Source: an uncultured Erysipelotrichaceae bacterium | GTDB lineage: Bacteria; Bacillota_I; Bacilli_A; Erysipelotrichales; Erysipelotrichaceae | Assembly: GCA_944327135.1 (NCBI GenBank) | Contig: CALVGQ010000083.1 | Location: forward strand, 1 to 44,461 | DNA length: 44,461 bases | Direction: 5' to 3' | Shown: positions 16,260 through 25,367 of the stretch, piece by piece | Layout: each line of letters begins with the position of its first letter | Position numbering within the stretch: the stretch's first letter is position 1 | Notes under the pieces: model-generated | Databases searched by the model: none | Seen by the model: the letters and a program-made list of their open reading frames with translations, nothing else | What the model was told of the DNA's origin: nothing | Translations under genes and position numbers: made by a program

Positions 16260-16675
16260 ATTGGCCAGCTCTGCTGATTGGGGGAGGACTGATGGGTTTT
16301 GGAATAGCGTATCAGTACGGAATGCGAAAGTTGTTGATGGCCTCTTCTTCCCTAGACCATCGGACATGTAAAGAGGGAAAGGTTTTATCGGCTCAAAAAA
16401 AGGAAGAAAACTGGTTTCTTGAAGTAGAATTTGAACATGAGAAAAAAAAGTATGATGTATGGGTCCCTATTTATCGATTGGAAGATTGCGCTGCAGTGGG
16501 AAAGCTGGTGTCTTTGCGAATTGATTTTGATCATCTGGAAAAAAGTGAGATCGATTGGGAAAAGGAAAATCAAAGGCAAAGTAAGAATGCAATTTTTCGA
16601 ATCGTGATTGCTCCTTCTTTAGCTTTGATCTTTTCCGGCCTTTTGATTTTTTTGTCCGGATTGAAAAGAGGATGA
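16256..16675 (+). CDS. Small two-helix membrane protein, unknown function
   Basis: This 139-residue protein begins at a GTG inside the nagA stop (GTGA overlap), so it is translationally coupled. One hydrophobic helix lies at about 4-22 (PALLIGGGLMGFGIAYQYG) and one at about 112-135. Between them is a beta-rich soluble segment (KVLSAQKKEENWFLEVEFEH, then YDVWVPIYRL). This arrangement is reminiscent of DUF3592-type membrane proteins, but no diagnostic motif is visible. Function unknown. Confidence 0.7.
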   Translation: MNWPALLIGGGLMGFGIAYQYGMRKLLMASSSLDHRTCKEGKVLSAQKKEENWFLEVEFEHEKKKYDVWVPIYRLEDCAAVGKLVSLRIDFDHLEKSEIDWEKENQRQSKNAIFRIVIAPSLALIFSGLLIFLSGLKRG

Positions 16676-16764
16676 CATTTTAAAAGAATGGCGATGTTGC
16701 ATTGGAAAAAGAAGACTTCAAGGATTTATCCAGCTGATATAAGTACAAAAGAAGAAAGGATGAG

Positions 16765-16793
16765 TTGACATTCGCTGCAGAGTTTTTTATAAT
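16765..16793 (+). promoter_or_regulatory. Consensus promoter of valS
   Basis: TTGACA, 17 bases, TATAAT: a perfect sigma-A promoter placing the transcript start near 16800, at the head of the T-box leader. Confidence 0.88.
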
Positions 16794-16799
16794 TGGATC

Positions 16800-17018
16800 A
16801 ACGCGAGGAACAGAAGGAAGTAATTCGGCAGTGACATTCAGAGAATTTCCGGGAGCTGAAAGGAAATCGGATGCGGAATGAAAGGTAGTCTGGGAGCAGG
16901 TCTTTTGAAAATGAAAGTAGAGAGATTCGGGTCAGCCCGTTACAGCTAAAAAGTGCGCATATAATGCGAAATAAGGTGGTACCGCGTAAAGACGTCCTTT
17001 GTTAGGACGTTTTTTTAT
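16800..17018 (+). promoter_or_regulatory. T-box leader controlling valS
   Basis: The T-box core AAGGTGGTACCGCG is at 16973-16986. It is followed by the terminator ACGTCCT / AGGACGT (16992-17010) and a T-run. Uncharged tRNA-Val would pair with TGGT and favour the antiterminator. The specifier should lie on the 3' side of Stem I; adjacent Val codons GTA (16885) and GTC (16888) are the candidates, and I cannot choose without folding. With the promoter this fills the gap after 16675; the 90 bases before the promoter show nothing. Confidence 0.93.
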
Positions 17019-17037
17019 CGAGAATAGGAGGGGTAGC

Positions 17038-19644
17038 ATGAAAAAAGAATTGGCACCGAAATATGATCATCATCAGGTAGAAAGCGGAAAATATGGCGAA
17101 TGGATCGAAAAGGGATATTTTACAGCAGGCGACTTATCTAAGGAACCTTTTACGATTGTCATTCCCCCGCCAAATGTAACCGGAAAACTGCATTTGGGGC
17201 ATGCTTGGGATAATACCCTACAAGATATCATTGCCCGATATAAACGGATGCAGGGATATGATATGCTTTATTTGCCTGGAATGGATCATGCCGGTATTGC
17301 AACTCAGGCCAAGGTGGATGCTCGGCTGAAAGAAGAAGGCAAGTCTCGATATGATCTTGGTCGAGAAAAGTTTCTTGAACGCGCCTGGCAATGGAAAGAA
17401 GAATATGCTTCTTTGATTCGAAAGCAATGGGCGAAGCTGGGAAACAGCTTGGATTATACACGGGAACGGTTTACTTTGGATGAGGGCTTAAATAAAGCGG
17501 TAACCAAGGTTTTTGTGGATTTGTACAAAGAGGGATTGATTTATCAAGGGGAGCGGATCATCAATTGGGATCCAAAAGCCAAAACTGCTTTGAGCAACAT
17601 TGAAGTCATTCATAAGGAAATTGAAGGAGCTTTTTATACATTTAATTATGTTGTTGTTGAAACGCAAGAAACTTTTGCGGTAGCGACTACCCGTCCAGAA
17701 ACCATGTTTGGCGATGTTTGTGTCGTGGTTCATCCTGAGGATAAAAAATACAAACATTTAATCGGACTGCATGCGATCAATCCGGCCAATGGTGAAGCTC
17801 TGCCGATTATTGCGGATGATTACATTGAAATTGGATTTGGAACAGGAGCTATGAAATGCACGCCTGCCCATGATCCTAATGACTTTCAAATTGCAGAACG
17901 GCACCATTTGCCTAAAATTTTATGCATGAATCCGGATGGGACCATGAACGAGCGGGCTGGTGAATTTGAAGGGCTGGATCGTTTTGAATGCCGCAAGCGT
18001 TTGACAGAACGGATTCGACAAGAGGGAAATCTGATTTCAATCGAGAAACATGTACACCAGGTAGGACATTCAGAACGGACGGATGTGATTGTTGAACCTT
18101 ATTTATCAAAACAGTGGTTCGTTAAAATGAAGCCATTGGCGGAAGAGGTGCTGAAGAATCAAGCCGATCCTCAGCAGAAGATTCATTTTTATCCTTCGCG
18201 ATTTGAAAAGACCTTTACACAATGGCTTGAAAATATCGAAGATTGGTGCGTTTCGCGTCAATTGTGGTGGGGACATCGTATCCCAGCCTGGTATCATAAG
18301 GAAACCAAGGAAGTCTATGTGGGCATGGAGGCTCCAATAGATGCAGAAAACTGGGAACAGGACGAGGATGTTTTGGATACCTGGTTTTCCAGTGCCCTGT
18401 GGCCGTTTTCAACGCTTGGATGGCCTGATGAGACGGCGGATTTGAAACGCTATTATCCGACTAGCTGCATGGTGACCGGATATGATATTATTTTCTTCTG
18501 GGTAGCAAGAATGGCCTTCCAAGCCCGTCATTTTACGCACTCCTATCCGTTTAAAGATTGTCTGATTCATGGACTGATTCGTGATGAACAAGGACGTAAG
18601 ATGAGCAAGTCCTTGGGAAACGGCATTGATCCGATGGATGTGATTGATCAATATGGAGTGGATGCCTTGCGTTTTTTCCTTACGACTAATTCAACGCCTG
18701 GACAGGATATGCGTTATATTCCAGCGAAAGTGGAGTCGTCCTGGAATTTTATCAATAAAATTTGGAATGCATCCCGTTTTGTTATGATGAATTTGGAAGA
18801 TTCTTTTGAAGAAAAGGATTTGGATCTATCAGGAGCTTCTATGTTGGATCATTGGATTCTTTGTCGTTTTAATGAAACGCTGAAACACATTGAAGCGAAT
18901 ATGGACAAATATGAATTTGCGCTAGTTGGCAATGAACTTTATGGTTTTGTTTGGGACGATTTCTGCAGCTGGTATATTGAATTGGCTAAGGCTGGTCTTT
19001 CTAGTGAGGATGAAAAGCGAAAACTGGCGACTCGTTCCACTCTCTATCTTGTTTTAACAGGAATTCTTCGGATGCTCCATCCGTTCATGCCGTTTGTTAC
19101 GGAGGAGATCTACCAAAGCCTGACTGGAGAAGTTTGCTGTCTTGCGGCTTGGCCAAAACCGATTGATGCAGCACAAAGTACTCATCAGGATGAGGTTGAG
19201 CGGCTGCTTTCAATTATTACGACGGTTCGTGAGGTTCGTGCTGCTTATCAGCTGAAGCCGTCTGGATCTTTGAATTTGCTTATTCGTGATGCCAATCAGC
19301 AACTGCTAAAGTATGATCCTTTATTGGCAGCGACCCTGGAAAAAATGGCCAAAGCCATTTGGTGCAGTGATTTAAAGGGAGAAATGCTAGTGCGCCCAGT
19401 CAAGGGAGGATCGATCGAAATCCCAATGGGAGAGATCGTGGATAAAGAGGCTGAGATGATAAAATTGACAAAGGAACAAGAACGGCTGAAGAAAGAACTG
19501 GTTCGAAGTCGTTCGATGCTGGCAAACCAAAATTTTATTGCAAAAGCCCCGGCATCAAAAATTGAGGAAGAAAAGAGAAAATTTGAAGATTATCAGGCAC
19601 AGCTGAAAATTGTTGAAGAACGGCTGGAGGAGTTCCGGCGATAA
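17038..19644 (+). CDS. valS: Valyl-tRNA synthetase
   Basis: This 868-residue class I synthetase charges tRNA-Val. The start is the ATG after AGGAGGGG; an upstream in-frame ATG at 16999 lies in the terminator hairpin and is excluded. HLGH is at 52-55 within PPNVTGKLHLGH. The editing (CP1) domain carries TTRPETMFGD and GTGAMKCTPAHDPNDF. KMSKS is at 521-525. The anticodon-binding domain follows, then a C-terminal coiled coil from about 800 (LTKEQERLKKELVRSRSM). Length and order are typical. Expression is set by the T-box leader. folC, which often follows valS in Firmicutes, is absent; a terminator follows directly. Confidence 0.98.
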   Translation: MKKELAPKYDHHQVESGKYGEWIEKGYFTAGDLSKEPFTIVIPPPNVTGKLHLGHAWDNTLQDIIARYKRMQGYDMLYLPGMDHAGIATQAKVDARLKEEGKSRYDLGREKFLERAWQWKEEYASLIRKQWAKLGNSLDYTRERFTLDEGLNKAVTKVFVDLYKEGLIYQGERIINWDPKAKTALSNIEVIHKEIEGAFYTFNYVVVETQETFAVATTRPETMFGDVCVVVHPEDKKYKHLIGLHAINPANGEALPIIADDYIEIGFGTGAMKCTPAHDPNDFQIAERHHLPKILCMNPDGTMNERAGEFEGLDRFECRKRLTERIRQEGNLISIEKHVHQVGHSERTDVIVEPYLSKQWFVKMKPLAEEVLKNQADPQQKIHFYPSRFEKTFTQWLENIEDWCVSRQLWWGHRIPAWYHKETKEVYVGMEAPIDAENWEQDEDVLDTWFSSALWPFSTLGWPDETADLKRYYPTSCMVTGYDIIFFWVARMAFQARHFTHSYPFKDCLIHGLIRDEQGRKMSKSLGNGIDPMDVIDQYGVDALRFFLTTNSTPGQDMRYIPAKVESSWNFINKIWNASRFVMMNLEDSFEEKDLDLSGASMLDHWILCRFNETLKHIEANMDKYEFALVGNELYGFVWDDFCSWYIELAKAGLSSEDEKRKLATRSTLYLVLTGILRMLHPFMPFVTEEIYQSLTGEVCCLAAWPKPIDAAQSTHQDEVERLLSIITTVREVRAAYQLKPSGSLNLLIRDANQQLLKYDPLLAATLEKMAKAIWCSDLKGEMLVRPVKGGSIEIPMGEIVDKEAEMIKLTKEQERLKKELVRSRSMLANQNFIAKAPASKIEEEKRKFEDYQAQLKIVEERLEEFRR

Positions 19645-19669
19645 CGATTCCTGCAAAGGGATCGTTTTT
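19643..19669 (+). terminator. Terminator of valS
   Basis: AACGATTCC pairs with GGGATCGTT (one G-T pair), followed by five T. Confidence 0.8.
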
Positions 19670-19753
19670 CATTTAAGAAGATTTGCTGTTTTTGAGCATA
19701 TTTGGGTCTGCTATGCAATCGTTCATTTGTGTATAATGAAAGGGGTGATTAGG

Positions 19754-20728
19754 ATGAAAAAAAAGCAGGGATCGAAAAAAATAAGCATGCTGGTGGCCGC
19801 ATCGATTGCAGGAGGTGCGTTGCTGCTGACAAAAAAAGCGATGGTGGATTTCTTTTTTAATGGAATGATCTGCCGGCGTCGCAAAGAGGCACTACGCGGG
19901 GAAGAATCCCATGGATTGGCGCTTTCTGAAAGAAGTTTGATCATTCGTGCCAGAAACTGGCTCGTTCAAACTGAAGGGAAAGAGCTTTATAGAGAAAGCA
20001 CAGATGGCTTGCGGCTGCATGCCAGGCTGATTTCTCAGCCGGATCCAAGGCATTGCTGGGCGATTTTAGTTCATGGTTATGGAGCCAACTACAAGGATCT
20101 TCCGGATGTGGCAGAGCAGTTTTTTCGGCATGGTTACAATGTGCTTCTTCCAGATAATCGCGGTCATGGACTGAGCAGCGGACGTTATATTGGATTTGGT
20201 TGGCCGGACCGGCTTGATTTGTTGGGATGGATCCAGCGCATCATAGCGGAGGATCCCGCGGCCAAAATTGTTTTATACGGTCTTTCCATGGGAGCCAGTG
20301 CAGTAATGAACTGCACTGGTGAGAATTTGCCGGAAAATGTTGTAGCATGCATTGAAGACTGCGGGTACAGTTCCATCGAGGATATTTTTCGGCATGGATT
20401 GCATCAGCGCTATCCGCGCTTGGCCAAGATGGCTTCCGAACTGCTTTTAAATCAGCTTGATCGCAAGATTCAAAAGTGCTGCGGTTATTCTCTTTTTGCA
20501 ATAGACTGTGTGAGCCAGCTGAAAAAAAGTCTGGTTCCTACTTTGTTTATTCACGGGGGAAAGGATACTGTTGTTCCTGTTGAGATGGCACTGGCCTGCT
20601 ATGATGCCTGTTCGGCAGAAAAAGAACTAATGATCATCCCATTTGCCGCTCATGCTGAATGTCCGCTAAAAAAAGGGTATTTTGAGCGTATTTTTCAATT
20701 CATCGAGCGAACAGGGCTGAAGCTGTGA
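19754..20728 (+). CDS. Membrane-anchored alpha/beta hydrolase
   Basis: This 324-residue serine hydrolase starts at the ATG after AAAGGGGTGATTAGG. A Lys-rich N-terminus and a hydrophobic segment at about 12-29 (MLVAASIAGGALLL) suggest a signal anchor. The hydrolase domain has ILVHGYGANYKD (oxyanion region), LLPDNRGHGLSSG, the nucleophile elbow YGLSMGAS, HGGKDTVVP (catalytic Asp) and AAHAECP (catalytic His). It resembles Firmicute YqkD/BAAT-like extracellular hydrolases of unknown substrate. A TATAAT at 19732-19737 provides a plausible -10. The gene stands alone between the valS terminator and ppdK. Confidence 0.88.
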   Translation: MKKKQGSKKISMLVAASIAGGALLLTKKAMVDFFFNGMICRRRKEALRGEESHGLALSERSLIIRARNWLVQTEGKELYRESTDGLRLHARLISQPDPRHCWAILVHGYGANYKDLPDVAEQFFRHGYNVLLPDNRGHGLSSGRYIGFGWPDRLDLLGWIQRIIAEDPAAKIVLYGLSMGASAVMNCTGENLPENVVACIEDCGYSSIEDIFRHGLHQRYPRLAKMASELLLNQLDRKIQKCCGYSLFAIDCVSQLKKSLVPTLFIHGGKDTVVPVEMALACYDACSAEKELMIIPFAAHAECPLKKGYFERIFQFIERTGLKL

Positions 20729-20739
20729 GGCTTCTTTTT
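20719..20739 (+). terminator. Small terminator after the hydrolase gene
   Basis: GAAGC pairs with GCTTC around six bases, followed by five T; it overlaps the stop codon. Confidence 0.6.
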
Positions 20740-20778
20740 GTGGGCTGCAGGGCTAAGCAGAGGGCAAGAAGATTTAGT

Positions 20779-20792
20779 TGAAAACGTTTACA
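20779..20792 (+). promoter_or_regulatory. Catabolite-responsive element (CcpA cre) upstream of ppdK
   Basis: TGAAAACGTTTACA matches the cre consensus TGWNANCGNTNWCA at every position. It ends 30 bases before the -10 TATAAT (20823-20828), about -43 to -56 from the expected start. Upstream placement is typical of CcpA-activated rather than repressed genes. Confidence 0.75.
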
Positions 20793-20822
20793 AAAATCAT
20801 GGAATTTTTTGCGTAGATTATG

Positions 20823-20828
20823 TATAAT
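20823..20828 (+). promoter_or_regulatory. -10 element of ppdK
   Basis: TATAAT lies 42 bases before the ATG. No good -35 is present at 17 bases, consistent with an activator-dependent promoter. Confidence 0.6.
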
Positions 20829-20869
20829 AGAAACATGAGAATTCACAAACGCTCTAAGGGAGGAAAACA

Positions 20870-23506
20870 ATGGGTAAGAAATATGTATACCTGTTCTCGG
20901 AAGGGAACGGATCGATGCGTGAATTGCTTGGAGGAAAGGGTGCCAATTTGGCAGAAATGACCAATCTTGGCATGCCGGTTCCACAAGGTTTTACTGTAAC
21001 GACAGAAGCCTGTAATCAATATTATGAGGATGGCGAAAAAATCAATGAAGAAATCATGGCTGAAATCATGGCCAATCTGCAGACACTGGAGGAAATGACA
21101 GGGAAAAAGCTGGGGAGTGCTGAAAATCCGTTATTGGTTTCTGTTCGCTCTGGCGCACGGGCTTCTATGCCGGGAATGATGGATACGATCTTGAATCTCG
21201 GTATTAATGACGAGGTTGTTAAGACGATTGCTGAAAGAACGAACAATGAACGTTTTGCTTACGATTCTTATCGGCGATTCATTCAGATGTTTTCGGATGT
21301 TGTCATGGGATTATCCAAGGCAAAATTTGAAGTCATCATTGATGAATTGAAAGAGAAAAAAGGAGTAAAGCTGGATACTGAGCTCGATGCAGAAGATCTG
21401 AAAGTGATGGTGGATTGTTTTAAAGAGTTCTATCGTGAAAATCTGCATGAAGATTTTCCGACAGATCCGAAAGTACAGCTTGAAAAAGCAGTGGAAGCAG
21501 TGTTCCGTTCTTGGAATAACCCGCGGGCAATTTATTATCGCCGTATGAACGATATACCGAGCTCTTGGGGAACAGCGGTCAATGTCCAGATGATGGTTTT
21601 TGGAAAGATGGGAAATGACTGCGGAACCGGAGTGGCGTTTACCCGCAATCCAGCTACCGGAGAACGGAAGCTGTTTGGTGAATTTTTGATGAATGCTCAG
21701 GGAGAAGACGTTGTTGCTGGGGTTCGGACTCCGCAGACGATTGATCAACTGAAGGAAATCATGCCGGAAGCCTATGAACAGTTTGTTGCGATTTGCGATA
21801 AGCTGGAACATCATTACAAAGACATGCAGGATATGGAATTTACCATTGAAAATCGAAAACTCTATATGCTGCAGACAAGAAATGGCAAAAGAACAGCAGC
21901 AGCTGCATTAAAGGTAGCCTGTGATATGGTTGAAGAGGGACTGATTACGACCGATGATGCTTTGATGATGGTGGATCCAAAACAACTGGATTCGCTGCTG
22001 CATCCACAATTTGATGCGGAGGAATTAAAAGCGGCGGCGGTAATTGCCCATGGTCTTCCTGCTTCTCCGGGAGCTGCCTGCGGACAGATCGTTTTCAATG
22101 CTGCGGAAGCAATCAAGGCCGCTGGGCTTGGTCGAAAGGTTGTGCTGGTTCGACTGGAAACTTCTCCGGAGGACATCGAAGGGATGGATGTTGCACAAGG
22201 AATTTTGACTGTTCGCGGAGGAATGACCAGTCATGCCGCGGTAGTGGCTCGCGGAATGGGCCGTTGCTGTGTTTCTGGATGCGGGGAGATTGTGATCAAT
22301 GAAGAGGAGAACAGCTTTACAGTAGGCGGAAAAACGTATCATGAAGGAGACTGGATCAGTTTGGACGGTTCTACCGGAAATGTCTACGGTCAGGCGGTAA
22401 AGACCGTTCCTGCCCAAATTTCTGGAAATTTTGAGACTTTCATGAAATGGGCAGATGCTCGTCGTGTATTGAAGGTTCGCACCAATGCGGATACACCAAA
22501 AGATGCTCGTCAGGCAGTGGAATTTGGAGCAGAGGGCATTGGTTTGGTTAGAACTGAACATATGTTCTTTGAGGCTAAGCGAATCATGGCAATGCGCGAA
22601 ATGATTGTATCTAAGACTTCAGAGCAGCGAAAAGCCGCTCTGGCAAAACTGCTTCCGATGCAGCGAGGAGATTTTGAGGGCATTTATGAGGCGATGCAGG
22701 GATTACCGGTAACCATTCGTTATCTGGATCCGCCGCTGCATGAATTCTTGCCGACATCCAGTGCTGATATTGCTTCTTTGGCAGAAGAAATGAATTTGGA
22801 TGTTAATGAATTGAAAGCAGTAATCGCTTCTTTGCATGAATTTAATCCAATGATGGGACATCGTGGATGCCGACTGGCCATCAGCTATCCAGAGATTGCG
22901 GAGATGCAGACTCGTGCCGTGATCGAAGCGGCAATCAATGTCAACAAAGCTCATCCAGATTATCATATTGTTCCAGAAATCATGATTCCACTGGTTGGAG
23001 ATAAAGCCGAATTAGCTTATGTTAAAAATATTGTAGATGATACTGCTAAAAAAGTCATTGAAGAAAACCAGGTTGAGCTGCAGTATATGGTTGGAACGAT
23101 GATCGAAATCCCGCGGGCAGCTTTGCTGGCAGATGAAATTGCAGAAGAAGCTCGTTTCTTCAGCTTTGGTACGAATGATTTGACACAGATGACCTATGGC
23201 TTCTCGCGAGATGATGCAGGGGCCTTCCTGAATTCTTATTATGATAAGAAGATTTATGAACAGGATCCATTTGCTCGGGTGGATCAGCGTGGAGTTGGAA
23301 AACTCATCAAAATGGCCGCAGAGCTGGGACGGAAAACTCGTCCAGATATTAAGCTTGGCATCTGCGGAGAGCATGGAGGCGATCCGAGTTCTATTGAATT
23401 CTGTCATAACGTTGGACTGACCTATGTTTCCTGCAGTCCATATCGTGTGCCAATTGCTCGTTTAGCAGCGGCACAAGCAGCGATCAAAGCTGATCGGCAA
23501 AAATAA
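20870..23506 (+). CDS. ppdK: Pyruvate, phosphate dikinase
   Basis: This 878-residue cytosolic enzyme interconverts PEP + AMP + PPi and pyruvate + ATP + Pi. The ATP-grasp N-terminal domain opens with GGKGANLAEMTNLGMPVPQG. The swivelling phosphohistidine domain has GGMTSHAAVVARGMGRCCVS with His455, the same number as in the Clostridium symbiosum enzyme. The C-terminal PEP/pyruvate barrel contains IGLVRTEHMFF and the late FSFGTNDLTQMTYGFSRDD and GICGEHGG, with the catalytic Cys in the last. AGGGAGGA precedes the ATG. It is transcribed alone from a cre-linked promoter. In anaerobic Firmicutes it can act in glycolysis with PPi or in PEP synthesis. Confidence 0.98.
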   Translation: MGKKYVYLFSEGNGSMRELLGGKGANLAEMTNLGMPVPQGFTVTTEACNQYYEDGEKINEEIMAEIMANLQTLEEMTGKKLGSAENPLLVSVRSGARASMPGMMDTILNLGINDEVVKTIAERTNNERFAYDSYRRFIQMFSDVVMGLSKAKFEVIIDELKEKKGVKLDTELDAEDLKVMVDCFKEFYRENLHEDFPTDPKVQLEKAVEAVFRSWNNPRAIYYRRMNDIPSSWGTAVNVQMMVFGKMGNDCGTGVAFTRNPATGERKLFGEFLMNAQGEDVVAGVRTPQTIDQLKEIMPEAYEQFVAICDKLEHHYKDMQDMEFTIENRKLYMLQTRNGKRTAAAALKVACDMVEEGLITTDDALMMVDPKQLDSLLHPQFDAEELKAAAVIAHGLPASPGAACGQIVFNAAEAIKAAGLGRKVVLVRLETSPEDIEGMDVAQGILTVRGGMTSHAAVVARGMGRCCVSGCGEIVINEEENSFTVGGKTYHEGDWISLDGSTGNVYGQAVKTVPAQISGNFETFMKWADARRVLKVRTNADTPKDARQAVEFGAEGIGLVRTEHMFFEAKRIMAMREMIVSKTSEQRKAALAKLLPMQRGDFEGIYEAMQGLPVTIRYLDPPLHEFLPTSSADIASLAEEMNLDVNELKAVIASLHEFNPMMGHRGCRLAISYPEIAEMQTRAVIEAAINVNKAHPDYHIVPEIMIPLVGDKAELAYVKNIVDDTAKKVIEENQVELQYMVGTMIEIPRAALLADEIAEEARFFSFGTNDLTQMTYGFSRDDAGAFLNSYYDKKIYEQDPFARVDQRGVGKLIKMAAELGRKTRPDIKLGICGEHGGDPSSIEFCHNVGLTYVSCSPYRVPIARLAAAQAAIKADRQK

Positions 23507-23533
23507 AAAAAGAGAGCGGTATGCTCTCTTTTT
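23507..23533 (+). terminator. Terminator after ppdK (possibly bidirectional)
   Basis: AAAAAGAGAGC pairs with GCTCTCTTTTT around GGTAT. It could also serve the converging lysozyme gene, though about 200 bases away. The 200 bases between show nothing convincing; a 71-codon minus-strand frame overlaps the lysozyme end and lacks support. Confidence 0.85.
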
Positions 23534-23732
23534 GAATGATTTCTAATTTGTTGAAGTAGGGTGGGTAGAAAACTTATTTTTAATAAAACAGAAATTCTGC
23601 AGATCCATCTTTCTGCTGTATTTAAATTTTAATGGATCAGTTTCAATAGCATCAGCATTAGGCTCTTTTGTTTTAAAAGGGAAAGATGAACGGATCTCGC
23701 GGGGTTCAGTAAAAGATTTTTGTGGATTTGAT

Positions 23733-24716
23733 TTAAGGGATGAGCAATTTTTGACCAATTTGAATCAAATTGGGGTTATCCAGGCAATTTTGTTCTGCGA
23801 TGGCTTTGATTGAAGCGTTAAAACGCAAAGACAAGGACCAAAGCGTGTCACCACGGCGGACTGTATAGACAAAGCGGCGAATTGCAGGAACTTGTAGAAT
23901 TTCGCCTGGGTAAATCAAATTTGGATTTTTGATTTGATTTTTCTCAACTAGACATTGGACAGTCGTTTCATATCGTTTGGCGATTGCCCAAAGGGTGTCT
24001 TTCTGCTGAACAACGATCGAATTTATTGGATTAGGTTCAGGAACAGCAGTGGATTCAAGGAGAAATTCAGATTTAAAAAGATCACAGTCTACGTTTCCCT
24101 GAATTCCGTAGATTTGACCATGATCAGAATATTGGAATCCGGCCCAGTTATTCCATGTTCCGGTGTCCGTTGGAAGAGTAATGCTGTAATCAGCGATCCA
24201 AAGCGGGTAGCGGGATAATTCTTCCTTCCATAATGTTTCCACCCGATAGGCATCACTATATAGTACGGGAGTTGTACCGCTTAATTCTTCAAAGCGGGTT
24301 AAAAAGGCTAAGGCAATGACATTGATTTCTTCTTGATTCAGATTTGGAAAATTTTCATAATCTAGGGCGGACCGGCAATCCTGCTTTTTGGTTTGGATCA
24401 ATTCCCAAAAATACTCTGCCTGTTGAATTGCTTCTTCTTTATTTTCAGCAGTTAATGCATGGTAGAATCCGACTTTCAGCCCGGCTTTTTCTGCGCCGGC
24501 AGCATTTTCTTCAAAATAGGCATCACGGTTAAGACCGTAGGAAGCGCGAATCATTACGATCTCGATTCCATCCTGGCTGACCTTTTCAAAATTGATTGTT
24601 TCCTGAAATTCGCTGACATCGATGCCATGCATCAATGTATCTGAAGAGGCCTGAACGGAGGGGAGAAAGATAAACAGCAAAATACTTAAACCAAGAAAAA
24701 TTTTCTTTCTATTCAT
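23733..24716 (-). CDS. Secreted GH25 lysozyme with two LysM repeats
   Basis: This 327-residue protein has a signal peptide (1 to about 23, Lys-rich then LGLSILLFIFLPSVQA). A glycoside hydrolase 25 barrel spans about 28-222: GIDVSEFQ (Asp33), VMIRASYG, GFYHA, ALDYEN with catalytic pair Asp119 and Glu121, PLWIADY and WAGFQYSDHG. Two LysM repeats follow at about 234-277 and 283-326 (VQQKDTLWAIAKRY; TVRRGDTLWSLSLRF). GH25 enzymes cut the MurNAc-GlcNAc bond; LysM anchors the enzyme to peptidoglycan. The minus-strand start has AAGGTGG before it. It is divergent from the DNA glycosylase gene. No holin or phage gene is near, so it is a host autolysin rather than an endolysin. Confidence 0.95.
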   Translation of the reverse strand: MNRKKIFLGLSILLFIFLPSVQASSDTLMHGIDVSEFQETINFEKVSQDGIEIVMIRASYGLNRDAYFEENAAGAEKAGLKVGFYHALTAENKEEAIQQAEYFWELIQTKKQDCRSALDYENFPNLNQEEINVIALAFLTRFEELSGTTPVLYSDAYRVETLWKEELSRYPLWIADYSITLPTDTGTWNNWAGFQYSDHGQIYGIQGNVDCDLFKSEFLLESTAVPEPNPINSIVVQQKDTLWAIAKRYETTVQCLVEKNQIKNPNLIYPGEILQVPAIRRFVYTVRRGDTLWSLSLRFNASIKAIAEQNCLDNPNLIQIGQKLLIP

Positions 24717-24770
24717 TTTTCCACCTTCTATGAATTTATTGTATACTATTCAAAAAGGAGGAAAGCGGTT

Positions 24771-25301
24771 ATGTCTTTGACACATAAAACGAAAAAATCT
24801 TCACACCAGCAGAAGGGAATCGTTGTTCGACATGAATTTGGTCCTTTTTATCAGAAAGATTCGATCATTCTGATCTTGGGAAGCTTTCCTTCAGTGAAAA
24901 GCAGGGAAGCCTCGTTTTATTATGCTCATCCGCAAAATCGTTTTTGGAAGCTGCTTGCAAAAGTGTTTTCTCTTCCTGAACCTCAGACTTTAGAAGAAAA
25001 AAAACAGCTGTTAGCTCGGAAACAAATTGCCTTATGGGATGTGATCGATCAGTGCGAAATCGTCGGCTCTCAAGATGCAAGCATCCGTAATGTCGTGCCC
25101 ACTGATCTATTTTGGCTAGTACAGAAGACCTCTCTTCGTAAGATCCTTTTAAATGGAAAAGCAGCTGAGAAACAGTTTCGAAGATGGTATCCCGATTTTT
25201 CATTGCCGGTTGTGGGGCTTCCATCAACCAGTCCGGCAAACGCGGCTTGGTCACTGGAACAATTGGATGAGGTGTGGAAGAAAGAATTAACTCTTTATTA
25301 A
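24771..25301 (+). CDS. Hypoxanthine/uracil-DNA glycosylase family (UDG family 6-like)
   Basis: This 176-residue base-excision-repair protein has the HDG layout: motif 1 LGSFPSVKSREASFYYAHPQ at 36-55, followed by NRFW, and motif 2 GLPSTSPANA at 149-158. Family members remove deoxyinosine (hypoxanthine) arising from adenine deamination; the PSTSPAN loop is the DNA-intercalating segment. The central ALWDVIDQCEIVGSQDASIR is also typical. Length is near the family norm, with an N-terminal basic tail of about 18 residues. AAGGAGG precedes the ATG. A TATACT at 24742-24747 may be its -10 and would make the leader very short. Confidence 0.9.
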   Translation: MSLTHKTKKSSHQQKGIVVRHEFGPFYQKDSIILILGSFPSVKSREASFYYAHPQNRFWKLLAKVFSLPEPQTLEEKKQLLARKQIALWDVIDQCEIVGSQDASIRNVVPTDLFWLVQKTSLRKILLNGKAAEKQFRRWYPDFSLPVVGLPSTSPANAAWSLEQLDEVWKKELTLY

Positions 25302-25367
25302 ATTGAGTAGAAAGAGGTATAAAACTCGTGATTTTGTCCAACGCTAATACGGAAGGAGGATAAATTC

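Noticed and set aside
21311-22561. Long minus-strand frames within ppdK
   Set aside because: They lie opposite a gene with all catalytic motifs in place; open only because of its codon use.
23543-23758. 71-codon minus-strand frame overlapping the lysozyme 3' end
   Set aside because: No ribosome site or domain; overlap with a secure gene.
23733-24716. Prophage endolysin
   Set aside because: It has a signal peptide, LysM anchors, and no holin or phage genes nearby; a host autolysin fits better.
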